Assembly: GCF_000214355.1 (NCBI RefSeq)
Contig: NC_015577.1
Coordinates: 2,843,389 to 2,907,388 of the forward strand
Origin: Leadbettera azotonutricia ZAS-9
GTDB taxonomy: Bacteria; Spirochaetota; Spirochaetia; Treponematales; Breznakiellaceae
DNA length: 64,000 nucleotides
Direction of reading: 5' to 3'
Under the pieces are notes generated by a model. It was not told where the DNA came from. It worked only from the letters and a program-made list of their open reading frames with translations, and did no database searches. The position numbers were made by a program, and so were the translations under genes. Positions within the stretch are counted from its first letter, which is position 1; every line of letters begins with the position of its first letter. This document shows, piece by piece, positions 25,480 through 34,079 of this stretch.

Positions 25480-26694
25480 TCAATTTGCATAATATCGGCT
25501 CAGCACGGAACCGACGTAACTATCTACTATAAGGGTGTAATCATCGGCGGTGGCCGCTTTACCGTTTATAAAGAACACGGTGATATCATCGTCGCCGTTC
25601 CCGGTGTAGAATTCCGGACCGGTCAAAAATTCTGCGGCCTCAAGTTCATTGCGGGAACCATTAAGGCTTAGAAGATCTGCAATTTTGTCAAGCTTTCCCC
25701 GGGAGTAGCGGTAATAGACATCGCGCCTGGACCAGCCGGGAAACCCCCTAATGTTTCCGCGTACGAATACTATACGCTGGGTGAGGGTGTCGTAGTCGTA
25801 GACCACATCAATAAAGCCAAGAAGGTTATCGCTTAAGTCTTCGTAGGTCAACGTGAGTTCAGAGAGCAGGCAAAGGGGCTTTCCCTCCACAAGGGTATAG
25901 AGGAAGGTGTACTGTTCGGAACGATCCTGATTTGTGGCAATAAACCAAAGTTCGAAGATGCCGTCTCCGTCTATGTCCAGAGTTATGCCCACCCCCAGGT
26001 AAAAATCGCCGCCGGAAAAAATGTTCCTGTCATAGCTGCCGAAAGGACTGGTGGCTTTAAGACCTGCAAACCACGCGTCCTGGTTGTCCAGAAGCTCGTC
26101 GTAGATAGCGTCCTGATCCGGCGGGGCGCTGGGTTCTTCCCATTCGTCCTCCTGGCTGTTAAATTCTTCATTATAGACCACCAGCCCGTTGGGCAGGCCG
26201 TCGAAGCCGGATTCCTGCAAATAGTAGGTGGTATAGGGGTCGCCGTTGCCGCGATTGTCTGAACGCACCGCAGTAATGCTGCCCAGAGGGATGCCTTCGG
26301 TAAAGATTGCGTCAAACTCGTAGACATCCCCCGCCTTGCCGGGTATATCAAAAAAGACATAGCTGGGGTAAAAATCTTCGTCTTCGTCGTTAAATGTCAC
26401 GGCGGCCAGCATAAAGGAGCTTAGGTCCTGCAGGAGCTGCACCCGCACCGCACCTCCTGCGCCGGGGGTCGAAAAGTCCGTGGCGATTGTGTGGACCCCC
26501 AGGCTGTCCAAAGCGTTCCATTCGGGGGTGCCCTTTTGTGCGTAGATTGCAAAGAGGGCGGCGGAAACCAAATCTTCGTCTACGTCTCCAAGCACGGCCT
26601 CAGAGGCATCGCTATTCCGGGCGGCTTCCTTCTTGCCGCTGCACGCGGCGAATAGCAGGGCGCTTAGGAGCAGCGCAATTATCAGATGTTTCAT
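25480..26694 (-). CDS. Lipoprotein of unknown function
   Basis: 404 residues from the ATG at 26694, which overlaps the upstream stop by 4 bases (ATGA) and gives a correct lipoprotein signal (LLFAAC, Cys near residue 18). The mature part is acidic and strand-rich, with DIDGDGIFELWFIATNQ and DDDITVFFINGKAA, segments like those of FG-GAP/VCBS calcium-type loops, and many Tyr/Asp. Not recognised as a family. The operon places it beside zinc-ribbon and TPM-domain proteins. Confidence 0.7.
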   Translation of the reverse strand: MKHLIIALLLSALLFAACSGKKEAARNSDASEAVLGDVDEDLVSAALFAIYAQKGTPEWNALDSLGVHTIATDFSTPGAGGAVRVQLLQDLSSFMLAAVTFNDEDEDFYPSYVFFDIPGKAGDVYEFDAIFTEGIPLGSITAVRSDNRGNGDPYTTYYLQESGFDGLPNGLVVYNEEFNSQEDEWEEPSAPPDQDAIYDELLDNQDAWFAGLKATSPFGSYDRNIFSGGDFYLGVGITLDIDGDGIFELWFIATNQDRSEQYTFLYTLVEGKPLCLLSELTLTYEDLSDNLLGFIDVVYDYDTLTQRIVFVRGNIRGFPGWSRRDVYYRYSRGKLDKIADLLSLNGSRNELEAAEFLTGPEFYTGNGDDDITVFFINGKAATADDYTLIVDSYVGSVLSRYYAN

Positions 26695-27227
26695 AGGGGC
26701 GACCCGCAGTAGGCGCAAACACCGCTGCCATTTACGGGCCTAAGGCTTACACCGCTGCAGGCTTCGCACTTTACGGAGATCATCTCTACTTCCTTTGGCG
26801 CTTCCTTCACCCTGCCTGCAATTACGATTTCGTTCCGCTGCTCGTCGATGCGGGCATCGACAAAGAAATGCCTGTCTATCATCTTGACAAGATTTGCCTT
26901 GACTTGGTCAACGCTTTGATTGGTGTGCTGCGCTATCTGGGGGATAGACGTGATGTCCATCGAAATAAGGCCGATGTAGCGCCTAAAATCTTTTTGCAGA
27001 GCCTTCTTTTTGCGGCCGCAATAGATCAAAAAGACGCCTACCAACGCGATAATAAAGAAGGTAATAAAATAGCCTACGTCCGAAACCTCGTCATTTTCTT
27101 CCACCAGAAACAATCCTAAAAAGCCCAGTCCAAAGATCACGGCGGTAAACCAGCCCACAATGGACTGCACCTTTCCTACCAGGGTGTTTTTAATCAGTGC
27201 GGTTTTTGTCTTCAATGTTGCTTCCAT
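26691..27227 (-). CDS. Two-TM protein with C-terminal zinc ribbon
   Basis: 178 residues. Two membrane helices (about 22-42 and 53-70), then a cytoplasmic winged-helix-like segment (about 78-150: YIGLISMDITSIPQIAQ, then VDQVKANLVKMID) and a C-terminal CxxC-x13-CxxC zinc ribbon (CEAC...CAYCGSPL) at the very end. The helical segment resembles a small winged-helix domain, so DNA, RNA or protein binding is possible. It shares its zinc tail with the proteins at 27.2-27.7 and 50.7-51.4 kb. Confidence 0.7.
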   Translation of the reverse strand: MEATLKTKTALIKNTLVGKVQSIVGWFTAVIFGLGFLGLFLVEENDEVSDVGYFITFFIIALVGVFLIYCGRKKKALQKDFRRYIGLISMDITSIPQIAQHTNQSVDQVKANLVKMIDRHFFVDARIDEQRNEIVIAGRVKEAPKEVEMISVKCEACSGVSLRPVNGSGVCAYCGSPL

Positions 27228-27236
27228 TATTTCTCC

Positions 27237-27740
27237 TTAAAGTTCCCCTTCAACAACGGGTGTACCGCAAAATTCGCAGACACCCTGTTTACCAGGAACC
27301 AGCGCCACCACCGCGCCGCAGGAAGTGCATATCCGCTTCTGTTCTGCCGCCGCTTCTTGCGCCGCAGGCGCTTCACTGCGGTAGATAAGATCCCCTGGGC
27401 CAATGTCGCTTTTGGTAATATCCATAAGCAAGATACCGACAGAGTCGCCTTTGTACGCGGCGTTTACCCTCTTGCGGGGAGACTCGATACCGCCAATCTC
27501 GGCAGCGGCGGTGCTGCCGTTGACACGGAGGATATTGACCTGGTCGCCAGTGGTAAAGAGGCCTGCGCTGATCTGCCCGGTTACCACGCAGCCGCGCCCG
27601 GTGATGCTATACACATCGTCCACCGTGAGTGTGTTGGGGAAGTCCCCCTGTGCCCTGACAGCAGAGGATGGCGCAGCCTTGGCATTCACGGCGGCGGCAT
27701 TTCCTTTGTCCGGCGCTTTCTTCTTTCCGAATAATCCCAT
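27237..27740 (-). CDS. Stand-alone EF-Tu domain II-like protein with zinc ribbon
   Basis: 167 residues. After a basic MGLFGKKKAP start and Ala-rich linker, residues about 35-125 match the beta-barrel domain II of translation GTPases: VDDVYSITGRGCVVTGQISA (EF-Tu has DVFTITGRGTVATGR), TTGDQVNIL, KGDSVGILLMDITKSDIGPG. No GTPase domain is present. A C-terminal CxxC-x13-CxxC ribbon (CTSC...CEFCGTPV) follows. Small EF-Tu-II-like proteins are known but their role is unclear; with the zinc ribbon and TPM/YdjG neighbours it may be a protein-interaction adaptor at the membrane. Fold assignment is good; function is unknown. Confidence 0.75.
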   Translation of the reverse strand: MGLFGKKKAPDKGNAAAVNAKAAPSSAVRAQGDFPNTLTVDDVYSITGRGCVVTGQISAGLFTTGDQVNILRVNGSTAAAEIGGIESPRKRVNAAYKGDSVGILLMDITKSDIGPGDLIYRSEAPAAQEAAAEQKRICTSCGAVVALVPGKQGVCEFCGTPVVEGEL

Positions 27741-27776
27741 GCTATTTCTCCTTTGGTGGGCTGCTGGCCCTGCTGC

Positions 27777-28628
27777 CTAATACTTCCCGCTCCTGCCGCT
27801 GTGGCTTCGACCGGAAGAGCTGGTACGAGACCTGCCGGACGAGGACGAGCCGGTATCTTTAGGCCTGGCGGTTTTGGTTACGGTGCTGAAGAGGAACTTG
27901 TCAGAACTTTCGACAAATTGGAGGCTGCCGGAAACGATGTAAGGGGCGGCTTGGCCTGAGCTTTTGGCGGTATTCATGCCACGCTTCCAAATGCTGACCA
28001 CTAAAAAGGCAACAATGAAGGATACTATCCAGGCGATAAGCGAAAAACTCAACGCGCCTGTGTAAAAACGGGTAAAGTGCCTGCCGCTGGCGCGGACAGC
28101 AAGGTATTTAGCGGTATCGTCGATAAAGCCCATATATGCGCCGTAGTAGTCGTCGGCTTTTAGTTTTTCTACTAAATGTTTTTCTGCAAGTTCCTGGGCC
28201 CAGTCGGTAAAGACCGTTTCGCCCCCCATAGGGCCTTTGCCATGGACGGTAAAAGCATAATCGCGGGTTTCGGTAACCTGGAGCAGCAAGACGCCGTCTT
28301 TGCCTTCGCCCAAGCCATAGCCCGAATAATCGAAAAGGTCATCCGCATAGGCGTCAACGGAAACATAGGGATCTGAATCGTCATCGTCGTCATCGAAAAC
28401 GTAAATAGCTGAATCGTTAATGTCTGTATTGCCGATATATTCTTCGGTTACAATGACAATGTCGAAGTTGTACTGGGCGGCAATAGTTTCAATACGCCTT
28501 TCCAGCTCCTGTACTTGGGCGTCGCTTAAAAGACCGGCAAGGTCAAGAACGCGGTCTTCAGCAAAGAGGGTGGCGGCAGCGAGCAGTGTTGATAGTAACA
28601 GTAATACGCTTAGTTTGATTGTTCTCAT
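27777..28628 (-). CDS. TPM-domain membrane protein (YdjH-like)
   Basis: 283 residues. Signal peptide (about 1-23), then an extracytoplasmic TPM domain (about 25-165): RVLDLAGLLSDAQVQELER, FDIVIVTEEY, GLGEGKDGVLLLQVTETRDY, FTVHGKG. It carries an acidic insert IYVFDDDDDDSDPY where most members are short. A membrane helix (about 190-213) and a Ser/Arg/Gly-rich cytoplasmic tail follow. TPM proteins include a thylakoid acid phosphatase and B. subtilis YdjH, a partner of YdjG and YdjI in the PspA system. It starts 9 bases after the YdjG-like gene. Confidence 0.85.
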   Translation of the reverse strand: MRTIKLSVLLLLSTLLAAATLFAEDRVLDLAGLLSDAQVQELERRIETIAAQYNFDIVIVTEEYIGNTDINDSAIYVFDDDDDDSDPYVSVDAYADDLFDYSGYGLGEGKDGVLLLQVTETRDYAFTVHGKGPMGGETVFTDWAQELAEKHLVEKLKADDYYGAYMGFIDDTAKYLAVRASGRHFTRFYTGALSFSLIAWIVSFIVAFLVVSIWKRGMNTAKSSGQAAPYIVSGSLQFVESSDKFLFSTVTKTARPKDTGSSSSGRSRTSSSGRSHSGRSGKY

Positions 28629-28637
28629 GCCATGCTC

Positions 28638-29732
28638 CTATAAAACATTCCGTAAAATAATAAAAAGGGCGGTTAAAAGGACGCCGGGGATGGCGGCTAT
28701 CTTAAAGCGCCATAGCCACGCCAAACCCTTATCCACCGGGAGGCGGCCAATGAGCTTGCCGGTTTGTCCGTTCATGGCAAAGGTGTACACCTCTCCCTGG
28801 TACTTGGTGTTGAGCATCCACACGGGGAAGAGGGCGTAGTGCACTTCGCCTTTTTCAGCCTGCACATTGGAGCTTTCCACCTTTACGGAGGTGTAACCTT
28901 TCACGGTTTTGGCAAATTCCGCTTCCACCGTGGTTTTGATGCGCTCGTTGGCGCGGGGCTTGCTTTTTTCTGCGTCAACATCGTAGCGCTCTGCAAGGTA
29001 GCCTGAAAGGTAGGGGGTGGCAAACTCGACCATTTGGGAATAGTCGAAAGGTTCGATAGCGTCCATGTACTCGTCGTCCATCTTTTCCGAACCGTCTACG
29101 GGCACGTTTTTGAACGCCAGCGCTCCGTTCCGCACACAGTTATAAAAACTGGTCTGGGTGTAGTTATAGTCAGAATCGGACCAGCTTTTTATCTTGGTCG
29201 CCTTGTAGCGTATCTGCGCATTGGTGTTGGCGTCGAAAAGCCAGAAAGGTACGTAAATACCCTGAATGCTGTCGATGCGGTTTTCGGCGGTGAACAATTT
29301 GGGGAGGAGCCGCTTTTTCTTGTAAAACTTTTCGAGGGCTGCCTTGGCGGCATTTTTATCCAGCTTAAAGGGGATAACATAGTCGGGCTTAAGCATGGCT
29401 TTTGCCCGTTCCTGCACTATCTGGGTGTTGCCGCAGTAGGGGCACACGGTAGCGACGGTGTTTTTATCGCCGATAATTTCTGCGCCGCAGGAAGGGCACG
29501 AACTCTCTTGCAGGGCGTCGAGCTCCCCGGCATTAAAACTGCCGCCGCCATCGGCTCCGTACTTTTCCCAGCCGAACTTATCGCCCTTGGGGGCGGCGAT
29601 TTCTTTTTGGTACTCCTGCAAGGCGGCGACTTCAAACTCCGCATCGCAGAAGGGGCACTTCATCTTTTGAGTACCTGAATTAAAGGTTACTGCCCCGGAA
29701 CAGTTAGGGCATTTGTATTCGCTTATTGCCAT
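28638..29732 (-). CDS. TFIIB-type zinc-ribbon membrane protein (YdjG-like)
   Basis: 364 residues. Two N-terminal zinc ribbons (YKCPNCSGAVTF...KCPFCDAEF at about 6-32; SCPSCGAEI...CPYCGNTQ at about 78-103), then a core domain with IQGIYVPFWLFDANTNAQI and HYALFPVWMLNTKYQGEVY, and a C-terminal membrane helix (about 338-362). This is the layout of the YdjG family, often annotated as a PriA-like or TFIIB zinc ribbon protein. In B. subtilis YdjG with YdjH recruits PspA to the membrane. It lies directly against the first gene of the operon with no gap. Confidence 0.8.
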   Translation of the reverse strand: MAISEYKCPNCSGAVTFNSGTQKMKCPFCDAEFEVAALQEYQKEIAAPKGDKFGWEKYGADGGGSFNAGELDALQESSCPSCGAEIIGDKNTVATVCPYCGNTQIVQERAKAMLKPDYVIPFKLDKNAAKAALEKFYKKKRLLPKLFTAENRIDSIQGIYVPFWLFDANTNAQIRYKATKIKSWSDSDYNYTQTSFYNCVRNGALAFKNVPVDGSEKMDDEYMDAIEPFDYSQMVEFATPYLSGYLAERYDVDAEKSKPRANERIKTTVEAEFAKTVKGYTSVKVESSNVQAEKGEVHYALFPVWMLNTKYQGEVYTFAMNGQTGKLIGRLPVDKGLAWLWRFKIAAIPGVLLTALFIILRNVL

Positions 29733-30575
29733 TTATTTCCCCTCCAGCTTTAAAGAGTTAAAGATAGCCAGCATGGTTTTGTCGGCCAGCACTTCCTGCG
29801 CCTTGGGCCCCCGGCCCAATAGCTGCACCTTAAGCACGTTGCCGTCTTCGGTATCCGCCACCAGCAGCACCTTGGCAAAGTTGCCGTAGCTTTCCTTTGT
29901 GTCGCTTGAGGCAACAAAGGCCGGGTGTCCCTGCCAGGTAGTGCGGTAAATGCCAAAGCCGCTGTCGTCCGGGGAATAGACACTCCAGAATTCCCGCTCC
30001 AGCTTGTGGTCGTCCAGGAAACTCTCAAAGGGGCCCGCCGCCGCCGCAAAGGTAAACCGCGCCTCCCCCAGGTAACCTGCGCCCTTCTCCAGGGAAAGCT
30101 CAATCCCGTTGGTTATCATGGCGGTGTCCCCCAGGTTAATCGGTTCCGCCGCGCTGGGGTACGTGACGCCCAGGCCGTTAAAGGACGCCGCAGCGACATC
30201 CGCCCCCGCCGCAAAACTGCCTGCGCCCAGCCCCGCGTCGCCCCCCTTCGCATCCGCCGCCACCAGTTCCGCCGCATTCCAGGCCTGGCCAATCTCCCCC
30301 TGCTGGAACGCCGCATCCGCCATCGCCTCCGCGCTGGGCGCCTTGCCCAGCGGGTAGAAGGTCATCACCTCGCCGCTCATATCCAGCAGCAGGTTGCCCC
30401 CCTCCAGGCGGAAGCCCATCTCCTGGGTCTCCCCGTCTGTAGCCAGCACCAGCGCGTTGTCGCGCACCTTGTACGCCGCCTGCATCACTATCTGGCCCTC
30501 CATCGACATGGTGAACTCCGTCTTCGTAATCTTCGCCTGCATCATCCCGCTGTCCCAATCGCCTAAAATGCTCAT
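29733..30575 (-). CDS. Cytoplasmic lipocalin-like protein heading the YdjG/TPM operon
   Basis: 280 residues from the ATG at 30575, which has AAAGGAG 6 bases upstream; the frame is open for 72 further bases into a repeat but without a ribosome site. No signal peptide. Residues 1-75 form a small strand-rich domain opening SILGDWDSG; an Ala-rich stretch (about 80-135) leads to a second domain (about 140-280: YLGEARFTFAAAAGPFESFL, GIYRTTWQGHPAFVASSD, VLKVQLLGRGPKA). Not recognised. First gene of the seven-gene operon, so probably a regulator, sensor or scaffold of the zinc-ribbon set. Confidence 0.65.
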   Translation of the reverse strand: MSILGDWDSGMMQAKITKTEFTMSMEGQIVMQAAYKVRDNALVLATDGETQEMGFRLEGGNLLLDMSGEVMTFYPLGKAPSAEAMADAAFQQGEIGQAWNAAELVAADAKGGDAGLGAGSFAAGADVAAASFNGLGVTYPSAAEPINLGDTAMITNGIELSLEKGAGYLGEARFTFAAAAGPFESFLDDHKLEREFWSVYSPDDSGFGIYRTTWQGHPAFVASSDTKESYGNFAKVLLVADTEDGNVLKVQLLGRGPKAQEVLADKTMLAIFNSLKLEGK

Positions 30576-30603
30576 ATAAACTCCTTTCGTAGTAATAGTA
30601 ATA

Positions 30604-30675
30604 TGGGGGGCAGTCGCCCCCCTGGGCCGCACGATGTTACGGCCCACCCCCCACTCCCAAAGGAGCCGGAGGCTC
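30604..30675. repeat. GC-rich spacer with tandem hairpins, copy of the 54.2-kb repeat
   Basis: GGGGGG-cagtcg-CCCCCC, then TGGGCCG (30623-30629) against CGGCCCA (30640-30646), then GGAGCC-gga-GGCTCC. Bases 30617-30652 read on the minus strand match 54172-54205 with about two differences. It lies between the BspA-like gene and the YdjG-operon leader, downstream of the former's stop. Whether it ends transcription is unclear, as no U-run follows. Confidence 0.55.
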
Positions 30676-30779
30676 CTAGGGCTCCGCCCCTAAAACCCCG
30701 GGACACTTTTGGGAGCCCCACGAGGGGCGGGTATACTCTGCCGCCGGAAGAAACCAGGGCGGCAAATTATGCTTTTTAG

Positions 30780-33700
30780 TTATGGCGCGACATCATCCAC
30801 AAAGGTGAACGTCGCGTCTATGGAGTTGCTGGTACCGCTGGTGATGGTCGCCAGCGTCCCGTCTGCGCCGGGCCAGTTCTTCGCCGCATAGGCGGGCAGG
30901 CTGCCTGCGGGCACGTGGATTGTGATGTCCGAGTGGTTCGAATAACCGGACACCAGATCAAACAGGTCGAGATAGAAATTCTCGTTGCCGGTGCCGGCGT
31001 TGGCCGAGGTGGGCGGGGTGGCCCCCAGGTACAGGTCCGTGAGGGCGGGGCAGAACTCGAAGTTCTGCGTACTATAGCGTACCAGCCCCGAAAGGTCCAC
31101 GCTGGTCATGGTGCTGTAATTGAACTGGCTGTAGAAGGTCAGGGTCTTCACCGCCGGCAGGCTCACCGTGGCAAGCTGCTGCATGTAACGGAAGGCCTCG
31201 CCCCCCACATTCCGCAGGGCCGGGAACTGGGCCTCCCCGTCGGCCGGCGTACCGGCGCCCTGGGTTATCGACGTAATCGCCGTGTAGGCGAAGGCATTGC
31301 TCCCCACGGAGCTAACCCCCGGCGCGGACACGGTGGTCAGGCTGCTCGCGTTCATAAAGGCGCGGTTCCCAATACTGGTAACGCCGGCCGGGAGCAGCAC
31401 CGTGGTCAGGGTGGCATTGTTAATAAAGGCGGCGGCCGGGATAGCCGTGAGGCTCGTGGCGCGGAGGTCAAGGACGCCGACCGCATCAATCGCCGAGGAC
31501 AGGATAGCGATGATGTCCCCGGTTTCGGTCTTGATGACAAAGCCGTAGGGGGTCACCTCGAAGGGGGAACCCGGCGCCACCGTAAAGGTGGTAAGGGCGG
31601 AGCCGCCAAAGGCATTGGCCCCGATACTGGTCACGCTGGCCGGGAGGTCTATCGTCGTAAGGTGAACGCCGTAAAACGCTTCGATCCCGATAGTTACCAC
31701 CCCCGCCCCAAGGGTAATGCCGGGTAGGTAGTCACTGTAGCCAAAGGCACTATCCCCAATGCTGGTAACCGTATCGGGAATGACGATGGCGGTGTTGATG
31801 CGGTGGCTCTGGCAAAACGCATAGGGGCCGATGGTGGTAATCCCCTCGGCAATGGTGAGGTGTTTAATCTTGCTTGCAGAGCTGTACCAGGGGGCGGCGC
31901 TCCCGTTCATGCCGGTGGCGGGCATGGGTCCGGAGCCGCTAATCACCAGGGTCAGGTCGTCGCCTTCGCCCGTGAGCTTCCAGTAGGTGGCGGTGTCCCC
32001 AAGCTGCACCGTGTCTGTAACTACGGCGCTGGGTGCGCTTTGCACCGTGCCGCTCAGGTCCGCCCGGCTTACCACCACCACGATGGTATGGTCTGCGTCG
32101 GCATCCGCCAGGGTGTAGCTGTCCGATGTGGCGCTGACGGTGTGCTCCTGGAGGAGCGTGCCGCTTGTGGTGTCGCGGTACCACTTAAAGGTGATGTCCC
32201 CGCTCCCGGAAAGGATGGCGGCGGCGGTCAGGGGCTGGCCCGTCATGGCCAGGCCGCTCAGGGTCACCAGGCCGCCCAGGCCGGGGGGGGTTCCCTTGGC
32301 GGTAACGTTAAAGTTCCCCCACACCGAGTCGGCCCGGCAGGCGGCCACGCTTGCCAGCGGCACAAAGAGGGTGATGGTCTGGGTGGTGCGGCCGTCGAAC
32401 GCGTTGGCGGCAATGCTGGTAAACGCCGTCGGGTCCGCCCGGTCTATGGTAATCGTGGCAAGGTGGTACGTGTAGGCCAGGGCGTAGTTCCCCAGGCTGG
32501 TGATGTGCGAAAGGTCGATGGCCGGAAACTCGGAGAAGCTATAAAAGGCGTAGGCCGCCAGGCTGGTCACCTCGATGGGCAGTTTAATGCCGGTAATATA
32601 GCCCTTGCCGCCCACGTCCAGGACGCCGACGCCGGGGATAAACGTCCCGGTGCAGCCGCTCAGGTCCAGGTTCAGGTACTTGCCCTTGTCAGCGATAACC
32701 GGAAGCAGGATCTGCCAGTTGGCTATATTCGAAATATCGTAGCCGGTAAGGGCGATTTCCAGGGGGTCGGTGTAGTTGCCGGTGTGGGTCCCGTCGAGAA
32801 TGGCTGTTTGAATAAGGCCCGCCAGCGTGTCGGCCAGGCCCGCCGCCGCCACTTGGATGGCCAGCTTGGTCCGCGCGCTTTCGACAGCGCCGGGCCGGGT
32901 GGCGCTCACCCAGTAGTCCCCGCCGGGAATCGCGTCCGGGTTTCCGTCGTCGTCGGCGTCCACCCCGTTCAGGTTGAAGGTGGGATAATAAATGCTGGGG
33001 CGCTCCGCGGTAACCCCCGTTGCCAGGGTGCTGCCGGCCGCGGCGGCATAGACCTTCCACACCGTGCCATCGGGGTAGTTGCTGGCGCCAGCCCAGTCCA
33101 CGGTGTTGCTTAGGGTAAATTCATAGCTTGTCGCGCTGCTGCTATAGGGTTTGGCGGCGTTGACAAACACCGGGTCCGCCGTCAGGGGCTGGGTAAAGTC
33201 GTCGTCGGTAAAGACCCAGTCATCCCCGCCAATGTGGGTGTTCAGGTTCCGGGCAATCCACACTATCTCGCTGCGGCCGGCGGTTTTGTCACCTTTGGTA
33301 AGGCGGACGGTAAAGAGGTAGTAGGTGCTGGGGGTCGAGGTCTCTGTGGTCAGGGCATAGGTGGTTACGCCATCTACGGTGCTTGCCGTGCCGTTGCTCA
33401 AGGGGTCGCCAAGGTAATAGTTTCCTGCCGAGGTTAAGTAGACCTGGGCCGTCACCCCCTCAGGGTAGCTAATGCTATAGGTGTAGAAGCCACTGCCTGC
33501 GTTTACTATCGGGGCCAGGATAAGCGGCACCTCAGGGGTGCTTTCGCTTACCGTAAATATCGCGCTTACGCCGTTTGCCACACGGTTACTTTCGCTAAAA
33601 CCTCCCGGGGCGCCTATGTAGGCGTACACCGAGATCCGGTATCTGAGCCCCAGTTCCAGAAGAAAGGCGTCATCCACCGGAGTCTGGGCTGTACTATTTG

Positions 33701-34064
33701 TTGTTACGTCAGCCTCATTAACGGTTTGGATATAATAATTCAGCCCCCCGGGAAACAGGGTGGCCGCATCGGCGCTGTCCGCGGGGAAGTGCTCCGGGTA
33801 TATGGTCCGCGCAGCCGCGGCGGACGGGGAAGCCAGGGTGCCGCGGGCGGCCTGGTTCAGGGGGACCGGTTCGCCGGTCCCCTCGCCGTTGCCCAGGAAC
33901 AGGGCGACCTGCACCCGGACGAGGGACCCCTGGTCCCCGGTTCCCGGCGTGCCCGCCGGGCTCAGGCCCGCATCCGGCGCGGGGCTCAGGATATTCGAGC
34001 ACCCCGTCAGAAAGAGTATCACTGCTAAAATGGTGCCTGACACCTTTTTCATTGTATTGTTCAT
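30780..34064 (-). CDS. BspA-like leucine-rich-repeat lipoprotein
   Basis: 1094 residues with a GAAGGA ribosome site. Lipobox FLTGC (C22). The N-terminal 430 residues are Ig/fibronectin-like with Thr/Ala-rich strands. LRR_5 (BspA-type) repeats fill about 490-600 and 770-1050, for example VTSIGDSAFGYSDYLPGITL, TTIDLPASVTSIGANAFGG and LPAGVTSIGNRAFMNASSL. A C-terminal cap ends with FVDDVAP. BspA repeats mediate binding to host proteins, other bacteria or polymers on the cell surface. It is 15 bases downstream of the 930-residue lipoprotein gene, so the two are likely co-expressed. Confidence 0.85.
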   Translation of the reverse strand: MNNTMKKVSGTILAVILFLTGCSNILSPAPDAGLSPAGTPGTGDQGSLVRVQVALFLGNGEGTGEPVPLNQAARGTLASPSAAAARTIYPEHFPADSADAATLFPGGLNYYIQTVNEADVTTNSTAQTPVDDAFLLELGLRYRISVYAYIGAPGGFSESNRVANGVSAIFTVSESTPEVPLILAPIVNAGSGFYTYSISYPEGVTAQVYLTSAGNYYLGDPLSNGTASTVDGVTTYALTTETSTPSTYYLFTVRLTKGDKTAGRSEIVWIARNLNTHIGGDDWVFTDDDFTQPLTADPVFVNAAKPYSSSATSYEFTLSNTVDWAGASNYPDGTVWKVYAAAAGSTLATGVTAERPSIYYPTFNLNGVDADDDGNPDAIPGGDYWVSATRPGAVESARTKLAIQVAAAGLADTLAGLIQTAILDGTHTGNYTDPLEIALTGYDISNIANWQILLPVIADKGKYLNLDLSGCTGTFIPGVGVLDVGGKGYITGIKLPIEVTSLAAYAFYSFSEFPAIDLSHITSLGNYALAYTYHLATITIDRADPTAFTSIAANAFDGRTTQTITLFVPLASVAACRADSVWGNFNVTAKGTPPGLGGLVTLSGLAMTGQPLTAAAILSGSGDITFKWYRDTTSGTLLQEHTVSATSDSYTLADADADHTIVVVVSRADLSGTVQSAPSAVVTDTVQLGDTATYWKLTGEGDDLTLVISGSGPMPATGMNGSAAPWYSSASKIKHLTIAEGITTIGPYAFCQSHRINTAIVIPDTVTSIGDSAFGYSDYLPGITLGAGVVTIGIEAFYGVHLTTIDLPASVTSIGANAFGGSALTTFTVAPGSPFEVTPYGFVIKTETGDIIAILSSAIDAVGVLDLRATSLTAIPAAAFINNATLTTVLLPAGVTSIGNRAFMNASSLTTVSAPGVSSVGSNAFAYTAITSITQGAGTPADGEAQFPALRNVGGEAFRYMQQLATVSLPAVKTLTFYSQFNYSTMTSVDLSGLVRYSTQNFEFCPALTDLYLGATPPTSANAGTGNENFYLDLFDLVSGYSNHSDITIHVPAGSLPAYAAKNWPGADGTLATITSGTSNSIDATFTFVDDVAP

Positions 34065-34079
34065 GCTGTATTCCTTCTC

